From Pelosinus sp. IPA-1 (GTDB lineage: Bacteria > Bacillota > Negativicutes > DSM-13327): 64,000 nucleotides of DNA. The notes beneath the pieces were generated by a model, which ran no database searches, was not told the origin of the DNA, and saw only the letters and a list, made by a program, of their open reading frames with translations. The DNA is taken from NCBI RefSeq assembly GCF_030269905.1, contig NZ_BSVC01000001.1, forward strand, positions 682,001 through 746,000, read 5' to 3'. A program made the translations under genes and the position numbers. Of this stretch, positions 45,362-53,924 are shown one piece after another; position 1 is the first letter of the stretch; every line of letters begins with the position of its first letter.

Positions 45362-46816
45362 TTAATCCATCATATTTCTAATAATACTAGCAAGAAGGCG
45401 TAGGCCATTTTTCAGTTCAGATATTGAGACATATGAGTATGATAGACGAAGATGGCGGTTCGATAGGTTGTCATATATATTACCCGGATGAATTAATAGA
45501 CCTTTATCTAAGGCTTCTGTAAATAATCTTTGCATAGAGACTGGCTGAGTCAATGTAAGCCAAATATAAAACCCACCCGTAGGTATTTTCCAGGTTGCGA
45601 TGTCTGAAAAGTAGGTGTCTAAGCTTTGAGAAGCAACATCTCGACGGATTCGTAATTTTTCTCGTACTTTTTCTAGGTGTTTTTGGTATAATCCACTGTT
45701 AAACCACTCAGCAGCAGCCCATTGGGATAAGGAACTTGAGCCATAATCGTTTTGCATTTTAATATCAGCTAATCGTTCAATGACTGGTTCAGGGCCTACA
45801 ATCCAGCCAATGCGTAATCCAGGGCTTAATGATTTGGAGAGGCTCCCGAGATACAGAACAAGCCCCTCGCGATCCAAAGCTTTTAGAGGTATAGGCGGTG
45901 GGTTTGAATCTAGCCAGAGTTCTCGATAGACATCGTCTTCAATTACAGGTAATTGTTCTTTTTGACACAATGCAATAATGCTTTTACGACGTTGTTCGGA
46001 CATAAGAATACCCGTGGGGTTGTGAAAACAAGGAATCGTATATAATAAATTCGCATTTTTATGTTCCTTATGAAAAGCGATGGGGGCAAGTTGAATCCCC
46101 TCTTCATCAAGAGGGAGACCAGCGAACTCCATACTCATGGATTGGAAGAGTTTAAGGGAATATAGATAAGAGGGTTTTTCTAGTAGAACCGTCGATCCTT
46201 TTGGCAGTAAGCTGCAGCATATCAGTTGGAGAGCTTGCAATGCGCCAGATACAATCATAATAGAGGAGGGAGAGGCATCAATTCCAAAGGATCGTAAATA
46301 AATACTGATCTGTTCTCGGAGGGGAAGGAGTCCTTTAGGTTCTTCGTAACCTAATGAGAGAATAGAACTAGGCAGCTTTTTTAGTATGGAGTTCATCATA
46401 GCCTTTGGGAACAATTCAGGTGAAAGCTCTCCAGTACCTAATCGAATGATATTTGGCTTAAATTCTGAATGATTAATTTCTTGTATGGTATGAAGGTTAG
46501 GTAAATGTATCCCTTTATCAAGATAAGAATTCCAATTTACAGTTGGATGGGATGTTAGTACTGACCAAGTGTTATTTGCTACCCATGTACCGCTGCCTAT
46601 TTTACTTTTCAGTAGTCCGTCTGCAATTAATTCTTCCAAGGCGATTTTCAGTGTACTGCGATTTACTTGGAAATTGTTAGCAAGGACGCGTTGGGGAGGT
46701 AATTTGCTATGTAGTGGCCATTCACCAATGGTAATTTTATTCTTTATGTATTCTACGATTTGTTGATATAAAGGGACAGCATCTTTATGATTAGGTACCC
46801 AATCAATTGATAACAC
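45362..46816 (-). CDS. MocR-type regulator (GntR wHTH fused to aminotransferase)
   Basis: 484 aa. An N-terminal GntR helix-turn-helix (VPLYQQIVEYIKNKITIGEW, LPPQRVLANNFQVNRSTLKIAL) is joined to a class I aminotransferase domain. The PLP lysine region is YLGSLSKSLSPGLRIGW. AAAGGAGAG places the start at GTG 46816; the frame runs on to 46954 without a ribosome site. It is divergent from a LysE-type exporter, which it probably controls. The ligand is likely an amino compound or PLP. Confidence 0.9.
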   Translation of the reverse strand: MLSIDWVPNHKDAVPLYQQIVEYIKNKITIGEWPLHSKLPPQRVLANNFQVNRSTLKIALEELIADGLLKSKIGSGTWVANNTWSVLTSHPTVNWNSYLDKGIHLPNLHTIQEINHSEFKPNIIRLGTGELSPELFPKAMMNSILKKLPSSILSLGYEEPKGLLPLREQISIYLRSFGIDASPSSIMIVSGALQALQLICCSLLPKGSTVLLEKPSYLYSLKLFQSMSMEFAGLPLDEEGIQLAPIAFHKEHKNANLLYTIPCFHNPTGILMSEQRRKSIIALCQKEQLPVIEDDVYRELWLDSNPPPIPLKALDREGLVLYLGSLSKSLSPGLRIGWIVGPEPVIERLADIKMQNDYGSSSLSQWAAAEWFNSGLYQKHLEKVREKLRIRRDVASQSLDTYFSDIATWKIPTGGFYIWLTLTQPVSMQRLFTEALDKGLLIHPGNIYDNLSNRHLRLSYSYVSISELKNGLRLLASIIRNMMD

Positions 46817-46915
46817 AGTACTCTCCTTTACACTTGTTTTTGCTATTATAACAATTGGATGGGATAACAACAAGCCAATTGGGTGAAGACATTTTAGATA
46901 TACTTTATTATACTG

Positions 46916-47048
46916 TATAAAGAAGACTTGATTCAGATGGAGTTTTAACTCCATCTGAATTTTAGTCGCACTTATCCAGGGACTTAGCCGCTCTTAACTT
47001 CCACTTATATAAGATGGGAGTCTTAGAGCGGTTTAGTCATCGGATAAA
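46916..47048 (+). repeat. Structured repeat element, internally deleted copy 2
   Basis: It has the same ends as copy 1 but lacks about 103 internal bases. The 5' hairpin and the outer stem remain, and the inner hairpins are gone. It sits in the divergent promoter region of the MocR gene and the exporter, ending 7 bases before the AAGGAG of the exporter. Confidence 0.85.
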
Positions 47049-47069
47049 AAAGTATAAGGAGCGGATTTG

Positions 47070-47681
47070 ATGCAAGCCTTTCTTCACGGAATGGTGCTAG
47101 CTATGGGGCTTATATTGCCTCTTGGAGTACAAAACTTATTTGTCTTCACCCAAGGCGTAACCCAGCCAAGTTTGTTGCGAGTTTTGCCAGCTGTTATTAC
47201 AGCTTCCATATGTGATACCGTTTTAATATTACTAGCGGTAGAAGGTGTTTCTGTATTTGTTGCGAGTTTTGTGCTATTTAAGATACTGCTACTTACTTTT
47301 GGAATTATTTTTTTATGTTATATGGGCTGGATCACTTGGAATAGTATTCCCGTGGGTACAAATAATGATGAGACAAAGAGTGTAACGGTGAAACAACAAA
47401 TTCTTTTTGCAGTGAGTGTTTCATTATTTAACCCCCATGCTGTACTAGATACGATTGGTGTTATTGGGACCAGTTCTATTCACTATGTGGAAAGAGAAAA
47501 ATTCTTGTTTACAATAGCTTGTATTTTGGTATCTTGGTGTTGGTTTCTTTTTTTATCAGTGATCGGAAGGGTTATCGGCAAAAGAAAAGGCTTTAGACAA
47601 GTATTTGGATTGATTAATAAGGTTTCCGCTGTTTTTATGTGGCTATCCGCTTTGTATATGATTTATAATAGTACTATCTGA
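47070..47681 (+). CDS. LysE/ArgO-family amino acid exporter
   Basis: 203 aa with about six membrane segments. N-terminal GMVLAMGLILPLGVQNLFVFTQG and the middle SLFNPHAVLDTIGVIG match LysE/ArgO (basic amino acid export). The ATG at 47070 follows AAGGAGCGG. It is paired head to head with the MocR regulator. Substrate specificity is inferred only from the family. Confidence 0.87.
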   Translation: MQAFLHGMVLAMGLILPLGVQNLFVFTQGVTQPSLLRVLPAVITASICDTVLILLAVEGVSVFVASFVLFKILLLTFGIIFLCYMGWITWNSIPVGTNNDETKSVTVKQQILFAVSVSLFNPHAVLDTIGVIGTSSIHYVEREKFLFTIACILVSWCWFLFLSVIGRVIGKRKGFRQVFGLINKVSAVFMWLSALYMIYNSTI

Positions 47682-47770
47682 TAGAGGGCAGTAAGATAAG
47701 ATAGAAAAAGATAGATTTTGTTTTACTATGAGTGCTAAAATAGGAATCATGGATGCCATGGGTTGGAAAG

Positions 47771-47854
47771 ATGAAGAAAAATGAGGTTAATACTACAGGT
47801 TTAGATGGGACATCAGATGAAGAAATTCTATATCAGTGGGCTAAGTTACAATAA
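47771..47854 (+). other. Short reading frame, possible gene remnant
   Basis: A 27-codon frame (MKKNEVNTTGLDGTSDEEIL, then YQWAKLQ) has protein-like composition but only a weak GGAAAG site. The 240 bases between the exporter and the dioxygenase hold nothing else. It may be a decayed gene end. Low confidence. Confidence 0.2.
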
Positions 47855-47925
47855 AATGAACTTACCTATTTGAATGGTAAGGGATCCAAATGGTAGTGCG
47901 TTCTATATGGATAGGAGGTAAGATT

Positions 47926-48714
47926 ATGAAGAAAGCTCCTGTATTATTTTTAGGACATGGGTCGCCAATGAATATCATACTTGAGAATGAATACACAAAT
48001 AGCTTAGTTAGGTTAGGAAAAATTCTTCCAAGACCTAGAGCTATTTTAGTTGTATCAGCTCATTGGCTTACAAAAGGTACTTTTATTACAGCTAGGGAAA
48101 TACCTGAGATTATCTATGACTTTTATGGATTTCCTCAAGAATTATATGATATTCGTTATCCATGTCCAGGTGGTAAAGAGCAAATAGAAGAAGTCTCATC
48201 TGTGTTTAAAAATGCGTCAATTGGTTATGATAATCAGCGGGGGCTAGATCACGCTGCCTGGTCTGTTTTGAAACATATGTATCCTGATGCAGATATACCT
48301 GTGATGGAATTGAGTCTTGATGTTCAAAAGACACCTCAAGAACATTATGAAATAGCTCGCAAATTGGCTCCCTTGCGGGAACAGGGATTTTTGATTATTG
48401 GCAGCGGTAATATTGTACATAATTTACGTCTCGTTGATTGGGATATGGAAGCCGCACCTTTTGAGTGGGCTGTAACTTTTGATGCCACAGTGAAACAATG
48501 TTTACTAGAACAAAATCATCAGCCACTCGTGGAATATGAAAAAATAGGTAAGGATGCTATGTTATCCATACCTACCAATGAACATTATTTACCAATGTTA
48601 TATGCTGCAGCGTTGCAAGATCATGATGAAGTCCTTCACTTTTCTTATGAAGGATTTCAAAATGCGTCCATGTCCATGCGGTGTTTTTCAATCGGTGATT
48701 TATCCGATGACTAA
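47926..48714 (+). CDS. ygiD: LigB-type extradiol dioxygenase (YgiD/4,5-DOPA dioxygenase family)
   Basis: 262 aa. Metal-site histidines appear in FLGHGSPMN, VVSAHWLTKG and DHAAWSVLKHMYP, with GSGNIVHNLR. Family members open aromatic diols such as DOPA, although the physiological substrate is often unknown. AGGAGGT fits the ATG at 47926. The last five codons and the stop lie inside repeat copy 3, so the normal C-terminus may have been replaced. Confidence 0.87.
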   Translation: MKKAPVLFLGHGSPMNIILENEYTNSLVRLGKILPRPRAILVVSAHWLTKGTFITAREIPEIIYDFYGFPQELYDIRYPCPGGKEQIEEVSSVFKNASIGYDNQRGLDHAAWSVLKHMYPDADIPVMELSLDVQKTPQEHYEIARKLAPLREQGFLIIGSGNIVHNLRLVDWDMEAAPFEWAVTFDATVKQCLLEQNHQPLVEYEKIGKDAMLSIPTNEHYLPMLYAAALQDHDEVLHFSYEGFQNASMSMRCFSIGDLSDD

Positions 48715-48934
48715 ACCGCTCTAAGACTTCCATCTTCATCTCGTTAACAGCCTGTAATATCCTATCCTCTGGTTAGGATAACAGTCTGTAAAACTCGAAG
48801 TAAGTTCGCTCTAAGGATTTTCGAATCCAAGGCTCACTTATATAAGTGGGAGTTAAGAGCGGCTAAGTCCCTGGATAAGAAGGGCTAAGATTCAGATGGA
48901 GTTAAAACTCCATCTGAATCAAGTCTTCTTTATA
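48699..48934 (-). repeat. 236-nt structured repeat element, full copy 3 (inverted)
   Basis: On the minus strand it aligns end to end with copy 1 at equal length. The hairpin at 48815-48828 is GGATT-TTCG-AATCC where copy 1 has GGGTC-CGGA-GACCC. The hairpin at 48747-48789 keeps its ACAG/CTGT ends while the inner arms change together. Its right-hand end overlaps the ygiD stop codon. Confidence 0.85.
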
Positions 48935-48997
48935 ACTACTGAATGTTAGTGAATGATTTAAAAGTGAAGCAATAACACAGGGGGAGACAAGGCATAA

Positions 48998-49822
48998 ATG
49001 ATAAGGAACATGTACGATAAAGTCGGGGAATCAGTCAGTTTTATTAAGGGAAAAATAAATCGTACGCCGAAAATTGCTGTTATTTTAGGATCTGGTCTTG
49101 GCGAATTGGCAAATGGACTTGAAAATAAAGAGTATGTTGATTACAAAGACATTCCTAATTTTCCACAGTCTACAGTAGTGGGGCATGAAGGCAGGCTTGT
49201 TTTTGGCAGTGTAGATGGTGTTGAGGTACTGCTAATGCAGGGACGGTTTCATTATTATGAAGGCTATTCTATGAAAGAAGTAACCTATCCTATTTATGTG
49301 ATGCAGCAATTAGGTGTCAAAAAACTGATTGTCACAAATGCCTGTGGTGGCATCAATAGAGATTTTGCGCCAGGTACCCTAATGATTATTAAAGATTTTA
49401 TAAATTTATTTGGTGACAATCCATTGATTGGAATCAATGATGAACGTTTTGGTCCCCGTTTTCCTGATATGTCTGAACCTTATAAACTTGAAATGATCGA
49501 TAAAGCAAAAAGTATTGCTGATGCGATAGACATTCCATACAAAGAAGGAATTTATGCTGGTTTTATGGGACCTTATTATGAATCAGCAGCAGAAATTGTG
49601 GCAATTGGCAGGATGGGAGCAGATGCAGTAGGAATGTCGACGGTTCCTGAAACAATCGCTGCGAACTATTTGGGAATTGATGTCCTTGGAATCGCGTGTA
49701 TCACAAATATGGCTACGGGCATACAGACGGGAAAACACTCCCATGCCAATGTTGTAGACATTGCCCAGAGGGCATCTAGTAAATTAAGTGCATGGGTAAT
49801 GAAAGTGATCGCGGAGATATGA
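48998..49822 (+). CDS. Purine nucleoside phosphorylase, trimeric type
   Basis: 274 aa. Phosphate site ILGSGLGELA, VVGHEGRLVFG, LLMQGRFHYYEGYSM, VTNACGGIN and the base site AEIVAIGRMGADAVGMSTVPE identify the PNP-I (DeoD-unrelated, PunA/XapA-like) family. It splits inosine, guanosine or xanthosine. It begins 60 bases after repeat copy 3. The cell thus has both PNP types. Confidence 0.92.
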   Translation: MIRNMYDKVGESVSFIKGKINRTPKIAVILGSGLGELANGLENKEYVDYKDIPNFPQSTVVGHEGRLVFGSVDGVEVLLMQGRFHYYEGYSMKEVTYPIYVMQQLGVKKLIVTNACGGINRDFAPGTLMIIKDFINLFGDNPLIGINDERFGPRFPDMSEPYKLEMIDKAKSIADAIDIPYKEGIYAGFMGPYYESAAEIVAIGRMGADAVGMSTVPETIAANYLGIDVLGIACITNMATGIQTGKHSHANVVDIAQRASSKLSAWVMKVIAEI

Positions 49823-49823
49823 G

Positions 49824-49890
49824 ACTTAGCCGCTTTAGAACCCCAATTTTATAAGAGGGGAGTCTTAAGCGGCTTACTCATTGGAAATGA
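49824..49890 (+). repeat. Outer-stem relic of the structured repeat (copy 4)
   Basis: GACTTAGCCGCTTTAGAACCCC and GGGGAGTCTTAAGCGGCTTA pair around an AT-rich loop. Both arms resemble the outer stem of copies 1-3, with paired differences. It directly follows the PNP stop and may act as its terminator, though it lacks a U-tract. Confidence 0.6.
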
Positions 49891-49953
49891 TATAGTAAGG
49901 GTCATACCACTGATAAATGTAATTCGATTTTTAAAAAATATAAGTTATAGTTA

Positions 49954-49991
49954 TTGACAGAAAGTTTGGTTGTAAGTATAATGGTTACAAC
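49954..49991 (+). promoter_or_regulatory. Consensus promoter with Rrf2 operator
   Basis: TTGACA (49954-49959) and TATAAT (49977-49982) are both exact with a 17-base spacer. The dyad GTTGTAA-N9-TTACAAC (49969-49991) covers the -10 box. The same dyad recurs at 50464-50486. Autorepression by the following gene is likely. Confidence 0.75.
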
Positions 49992-50006
49992 GAGAGGGTG
50001 AAGCAT

Positions 50007-50441
50007 ATGAAAATTAGTAGCCGCTTTTCTGTAGCAGTGCATATTCTAGCATTATTGGCAGTCGATAAGGGGTTTCATAATACATCGGAATGGATTGCTG
50101 GAAGTGTAAACACAAATCCTGTGATTATTCGTAGAGTCATTGGGAAACTAAAGAAAGTCGGATTGGTAAATGTACGTCCAGGAACTGGAGGGGCCTATCT
50201 AACAAAAGGATTAGATGAGATCACCTTATTAGATATCTATCGTGCTGTAGAGGTTGTCAAGGAAGAGAACCTTTTTAGTTTTCATGAACAGCCAAACCCT
50301 AAGTGTCCAGTTGGAGCAAATATCCAATGTGTGCTAGAGTTGAATTTAATTCGTGCCCAATTGGCGATGGAAGATGTGTTAGCGAAAGTTACAATGCAAC
50401 AGTTAGTTGCAGGTCTGATTGAAAAAATAGATTCAGATTAA
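50007..50441 (+). CDS. Rrf2-family transcriptional regulator (YwnA-like)
   Basis: 144 aa. Winged helix at the N-terminus (ISSRFSVAVHILALLA, NPVIIRRVIGKLKKVGLVNVRPGTGGAYL). Only two cysteines (NPKCPVGANIQC) lie in the sensor region, fewer than the three of IscR-type cluster binders, so it may be a thiol sensor. AGAGGGTG fits the ATG at 50007. It is followed by an NAD(P)-binding protein, the same order as ywnA-ywnB in Bacillus. Confidence 0.87.
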   Translation: MKISSRFSVAVHILALLAVDKGFHNTSEWIAGSVNTNPVIIRRVIGKLKKVGLVNVRPGTGGAYLTKGLDEITLLDIYRAVEVVKEENLFSFHEQPNPKCPVGANIQCVLELNLIRAQLAMEDVLAKVTMQQLVAGLIEKIDSD

Positions 50442-50463
50442 CTTCGCTTTTTTTTTAAAGAGG

Positions 50464-50486
50464 GTTGTAACTGTAATGGTTACAAT
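50464..50486 (+). promoter_or_regulatory. Second Rrf2 operator
   Basis: GTTGTAAC-N7-GTTACAAT repeats the dyad found over the regulator promoter, including the central GTAATGG. It lies 82 bases before the oxidoreductase gene, so both genes are probably under the same regulator. Confidence 0.65.
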
Positions 50487-50567
50487 TGAGAAAATTACCT
50501 GCTTTGTAAAATTCTTAAGCAGTAAAAATAGTATGAAATTATCAGTGGAAATGAAAGGAAGGAATGT

Positions 50568-51203
50568 ATGATGAAAATTGCATTAATAGGGGCAAATGGA
50601 ACAGTAGGACAACGTATTCTAAAGGAGGCTCTAAGAAGGGGCCATGAAGTAATCGCTATAGTGCGTGATGTATCTCGTATTACGGAGAAAAATGCGAATC
50701 TACAGATAGTATCTGGCGATATTTTAAATCCAGTAAGTATTACTAAGGCAGTAACTGGTTCTGATGTAGTCATTAGTGCCTATGGGCCAAAACATGGTGA
50801 AGAGTATAATATGGAAAATAGCGCTAAAAGCTTGCTTAATGGAGTGCAAAACGCTGGAGTCAATCGCCTTTTGATTGTGGGAGGAGCTGGCAGTCTAGAA
50901 GTAGCTCCTGGTTTACAACTTGTAGATGCGCCAAACTTCCCTGAAGATTGGAAACCAATTGCCAAGGCTCACGGAAAGTCATTAGAAATATTCCGAAGTG
51001 CAGACCTTGATTGGACTTATTTTAGCCCAGCAGCTATGTTTGCACCTGGAGAGAGAACAGGTAAATTCCGTATTGGTAATGATCAGCTTTTAACAGATGA
51101 AAAAGGAGAAAGCCATATTTCCATGGAAGATTATGCTATTGCTATGATTGATGAAGTTGAAACTCCTCATTTTACCCGTAAACGCTTTACTATTGCTTAC
51201 TAA
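50568..51203 (+). CDS. NAD(P)-binding Rossmann protein (YwnB-like)
   Basis: 211 aa. The nucleotide motif IALIGANGTVGQRILKEALRRG is N-terminal, followed by VSGDILNPVSITKAVTGSDVVI and GGAGSLEVAPG. It is an atypical short-chain dehydrogenase of the NAD(P)H-binding group. Two adjacent ATGs are possible after AAGGAAGGAA. Its operator matches that of the Rrf2 gene upstream, so it is likely induced by the same stress signal. The substrate is unknown. Confidence 0.85.
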   Translation: MMKIALIGANGTVGQRILKEALRRGHEVIAIVRDVSRITEKNANLQIVSGDILNPVSITKAVTGSDVVISAYGPKHGEEYNMENSAKSLLNGVQNAGVNRLLIVGGAGSLEVAPGLQLVDAPNFPEDWKPIAKAHGKSLEIFRSADLDWTYFSPAAMFAPGERTGKFRIGNDQLLTDEKGESHISMEDYAIAMIDEVETPHFTRKRFTIAY

Positions 51204-51211
51204 TAAAAAAC

Positions 51212-51258
51212 GTAAGAAAATCCCAAAACTAATGTATTTTAGTCGTGGGATTTTTTAC
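51212..51258. terminator. Convergent bidirectional terminator
   Basis: GTAAGAAAATCCCA and TGGGATTTTTTAC form the stem, with T-rich sequence on the right and A-rich on the left. It serves the oxidoreductase gene and the AraC-type gene. Confidence 0.7.
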
Positions 51259-52132
51259 TTTTTTCTTGTTCTAGAAGCATTTTATAATGCCTTTTTGGTG
51301 AAAGGCCAAAGGTCTTTTTAAAAGCTCTAACAAAGTTTGAATAATCACCAAAACCACATTCAAGATAAGTAGCTGTAATTGAATTGCCTTTTCGAATCAT
51401 TGCATTCGCTGTAATTAATCGCTTTTGTAGGATGTAATTATGTATGGTATAGCCAGTTTGTTGTTTAAACTTTCTCATTAAATAATACTTACTTAAGTAG
51501 AAAGTAGCCGCTAGCGTATCCATAGATAAATCTTTCGTTAGATTTGCATTAATATAATGTAAGATGCGTCCGATGGTTTCATCATATTCTATATCTGGGT
51601 GCTCAGGATTAATTTCAATACCCAAAAACATCCGATTGAGTTGAACAATAAACTGTAGGAATAAGGAATTCTTAAGTACCTTACTACCAAATTCTTGGCT
51701 ATTACAAGCATCTTCCAACTGGAGTAGAATATTCTTTATTCCTAGAAGTAACTCGGGGGATAAACGCAGCAAATTTAGTTTCTTTTCAGCCGCTTCTTCA
51801 AAGCAGGTTAATAAATTGCATTGGTCATCATTATGCTGTAAAAGAAAAGAAGAATTCACCCAAATGACAAAACGTTCGTAAGTTTCCTGCTGATCAATCA
51901 TCGGTTTATGAATTTCATTATTATTTACTAAAAGAATATCCCATGGTTTTAATTTATAAGCTTTGCCTTCAATTAAATAAGTTACCTTTCCAGAAATGAA
52001 AATAATAATCTTATTAAAATCATGATAATGGAACTCAAACTGCATATCTTTATTATCACTTATATGGAAAAACTCAAAATCTTTATGCAGATACCCTCTT
52101 TTATGGTGTATTTCGGAATGTTCTTGGTTCAT
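51239..52132 (-). CDS. AraC-family transcriptional regulator
   Basis: 297 aa. The N-terminal cupin sensor (MQFEFHYHDFNKIIIFISGKVTYLIEG) is followed by a C-terminal double helix-turn-helix (DTLAATFYLSKYYLMRKFKQ, ECGFGDYSNFVRAFKKTFGLSPKR). The frame is open to 52264, but AAGAAGGGATACTT points to the ATG at 52132. The target genes are not evident; ddl starts divergently 200 bases away. Confidence 0.88.
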   Translation of the reverse strand: MNQEHSEIHHKRGYLHKDFEFFHISDNKDMQFEFHYHDFNKIIIFISGKVTYLIEGKAYKLKPWDILLVNNNEIHKPMIDQQETYERFVIWVNSSFLLQHNDDQCNLLTCFEEAAEKKLNLLRLSPELLLGIKNILLQLEDACNSQEFGSKVLKNSLFLQFIVQLNRMFLGIEINPEHPDIEYDETIGRILHYINANLTKDLSMDTLAATFYLSKYYLMRKFKQQTGYTIHNYILQKRLITANAMIRKGNSITATYLECGFGDYSNFVRAFKKTFGLSPKRHYKMLLEQEKSKKSHD

Positions 52133-52332
52133 AAGTATCCCTTCTTTATCTGGAGTCGTCATTTTGGAGCAGTTTTTACAATATTGTAAGCAGTTTAAGC
52201 AATAAAAGCTGTAGAAAATATGACTATAATAAGTATAGCAAATAAAATCAACATCATTCATCATGAAAATAAAAATATTTTAATTAGTAATCTATTTATT
52301 TGAATTACTAAGAACTTTTAGGGGGTAAAAAT

Positions 52333-53430
52333 ATGGAAAAGAAAAATATTGCTATATTGTTTGGTGGAAATTCAACAGAACATGAAGTTTCTTTGCAATC
52401 AGCAAAGAATGTAATTGGCGCAATTGATAAAGAAAAATATGAAATTACTTTAATTGGTATTGACAAAGATGGACAATGGTATTTATGTGATAATGAGGAT
52501 TTTTTGGTCAATGAGCATAACCCAAAAGAAATTAAACTGAAACATACGGAGATTTCTGTTGTCTTACAGCAGGGGAAGGTCGAACAACAACTTTTGTGCT
52601 TTGGAAAAACCAATTTTACGAAAAACATTGATGTGGTTTTTCCTATCCTCCATGGCGCATATGGCGAGGATGGAACAGTACAAGGGTTGTTAAAACTAGC
52701 CAATTTGCCTTTCGTAGGCCCTAGTCTTTTGGGTTCAGCGATTGGTATGGATAAGGATGTTACGAAACGCTTACTCAGAGATGCTGGAATCCCCACTGCG
52801 AAATGTTTGACATACAAGAAGTGGGAGCAGGACAAGATAGACTTTACTACGGCAGTAGAAGAATTAGGGTTGCCGATTTTTGTGAAACCTGCCAATCTTG
52901 GCTCTTCAGTAGGAATTAATAAGGTCAGAAATGAAGAGGAATTCTGTAAGGCGATACAAGAAGCCTTTGCCTTTGATAGTAAAATCTTGCTAGAAGAGTT
53001 TATTCAAGGTCAGGAAATTGAATGTGCCGTTTTAGGCAATGAAGCTCCTAAGGCTTCTATCTTGGGAGCCGTCATTCCACAACAGGATTTTTACTCCTAC
53101 GATGCAAAATACATTGATGATAAAGGAGCAAAATTGCAAATTCCTGCAGAACTTTCAAGTGAATTGACTTATAGGATGCAAAATCTTGCCAAAAAAGCCT
53201 TTCAAGTCTTATGTTGTGAAGGAATGGCAAGAGTTGATTTTTTCTTAACGAAGGAATCTGCAATTTATATTAATGAGATTAATACAATCCCGGGTTTTAC
53301 AGCGATCAGCATGTACCCTAAACTTTGGGAATATAGTGGCATTGCTTATAAAGACCTAATTGATAAACTAATTCAGCTAGCTTTAGAAAGATATCAAAGA
53401 GAAGAAGCAATACAAAAAAAATATTTTTAA
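52333..53430 (+). CDS. ddl: D-alanine-D-alanine ligase
   Basis: 365 aa ATP-grasp enzyme. IAILFGGNSTEHEVSLQSAKN, VFPILHGAYGEDGTVQG, VKPANLGSSVGI, and EINTIPGFTAISMYPKLWEYSG are diagnostic. It makes the peptidoglycan dipeptide. The motif KYID-D and Tyr-rich segment QQDFYSYDAKYID are those of D-Ala rather than D-Lac ligases. AGGGGG precedes the ATG. Confidence 0.95.
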   Translation: MEKKNIAILFGGNSTEHEVSLQSAKNVIGAIDKEKYEITLIGIDKDGQWYLCDNEDFLVNEHNPKEIKLKHTEISVVLQQGKVEQQLLCFGKTNFTKNIDVVFPILHGAYGEDGTVQGLLKLANLPFVGPSLLGSAIGMDKDVTKRLLRDAGIPTAKCLTYKKWEQDKIDFTTAVEELGLPIFVKPANLGSSVGINKVRNEEEFCKAIQEAFAFDSKILLEEFIQGQEIECAVLGNEAPKASILGAVIPQQDFYSYDAKYIDDKGAKLQIPAELSSELTYRMQNLAKKAFQVLCCEGMARVDFFLTKESAIYINEINTIPGFTAISMYPKLWEYSGIAYKDLIDKLIQLALERYQREEAIQKKYF

Positions 53431-53435
53431 ATCAG

Positions 53436-53470
53436 TAAAGCAGTCAGGAATATTCCTGACTGCTTTGTTA
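53436..53470. terminator. Terminator after ddl
   Basis: AAAGCAGTCAGGA and TCCTGACTGCTTT form a perfect 13-bp stem with a short AT loop, followed by GTTAAAA on the plus strand. Confidence 0.75.
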
Positions 53471-53489
53471 AAATAGGTAACCTTGTTAA

Positions 53490-53924
53490 TTACTTGACAA
53501 TCATGACAGGGATAGGAGAATATTGAGACACATTTGCACTAATACTGCCTAAGAAAAATTCACTAATACCACTCAGACCTCTCGAACCAATGACAATTAA
53601 ATCATAACTATCATTTTTGACAAGGGATAATACACGTTCTGCTGGGTGGCCAAATTCTAAAGTGGCTTCAAAGTTAGGGTATTCAGCCATTCTTTCCTTT
53701 GCCAATTCAATGATTTTATAACCTGTCGTTTCCACTTCCTCAATATTAATAGAGAGAAAAGGAACCTCACCATTGATCCCAATGGTTGGTAGGGTATAGT
53801 GGGCTTGCACCACATGAACAATACTGATCTTACTATGGAACTGTTTTCCTAATGCACAGGCATAATCTAAGGCACGCCAAGCTGCTTCAGAGCCGTCAAC
53901 AGGAACCAAAATTTTATCAAACAT
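53490..53924 (-). CDS. Universal stress protein, UspA family
   Basis: 144 aa. Starts MFDKILVPVDGSEAAWRAL. The C-terminal ATP-binding pattern G-X2-G-X9-G-S is present (GSRGLSGISEFFLGS). TGGAGGTG fits the ATG at 53924; the upstream ATG at 53939 has no ribosome site. It is expected to bind ATP and act in stress survival. Confidence 0.9.
   Translation of the reverse strand: MFDKILVPVDGSEAAWRALDYACALGKQFHSKISIVHVVQAHYTLPTIGINGEVPFLSINIEEVETTGYKIIELAKERMAEYPNFEATLEFGHPAERVLSLVKNDSYDLIVIGSRGLSGISEFFLGSISANVSQYSPIPVMIVK

Noticed and set aside
44339-48934. The structured repeats as an insertion sequence
   Set aside because: They encode nothing, have no clear target-site duplication or matching terminal inverted repeats; at most non-autonomous elements.
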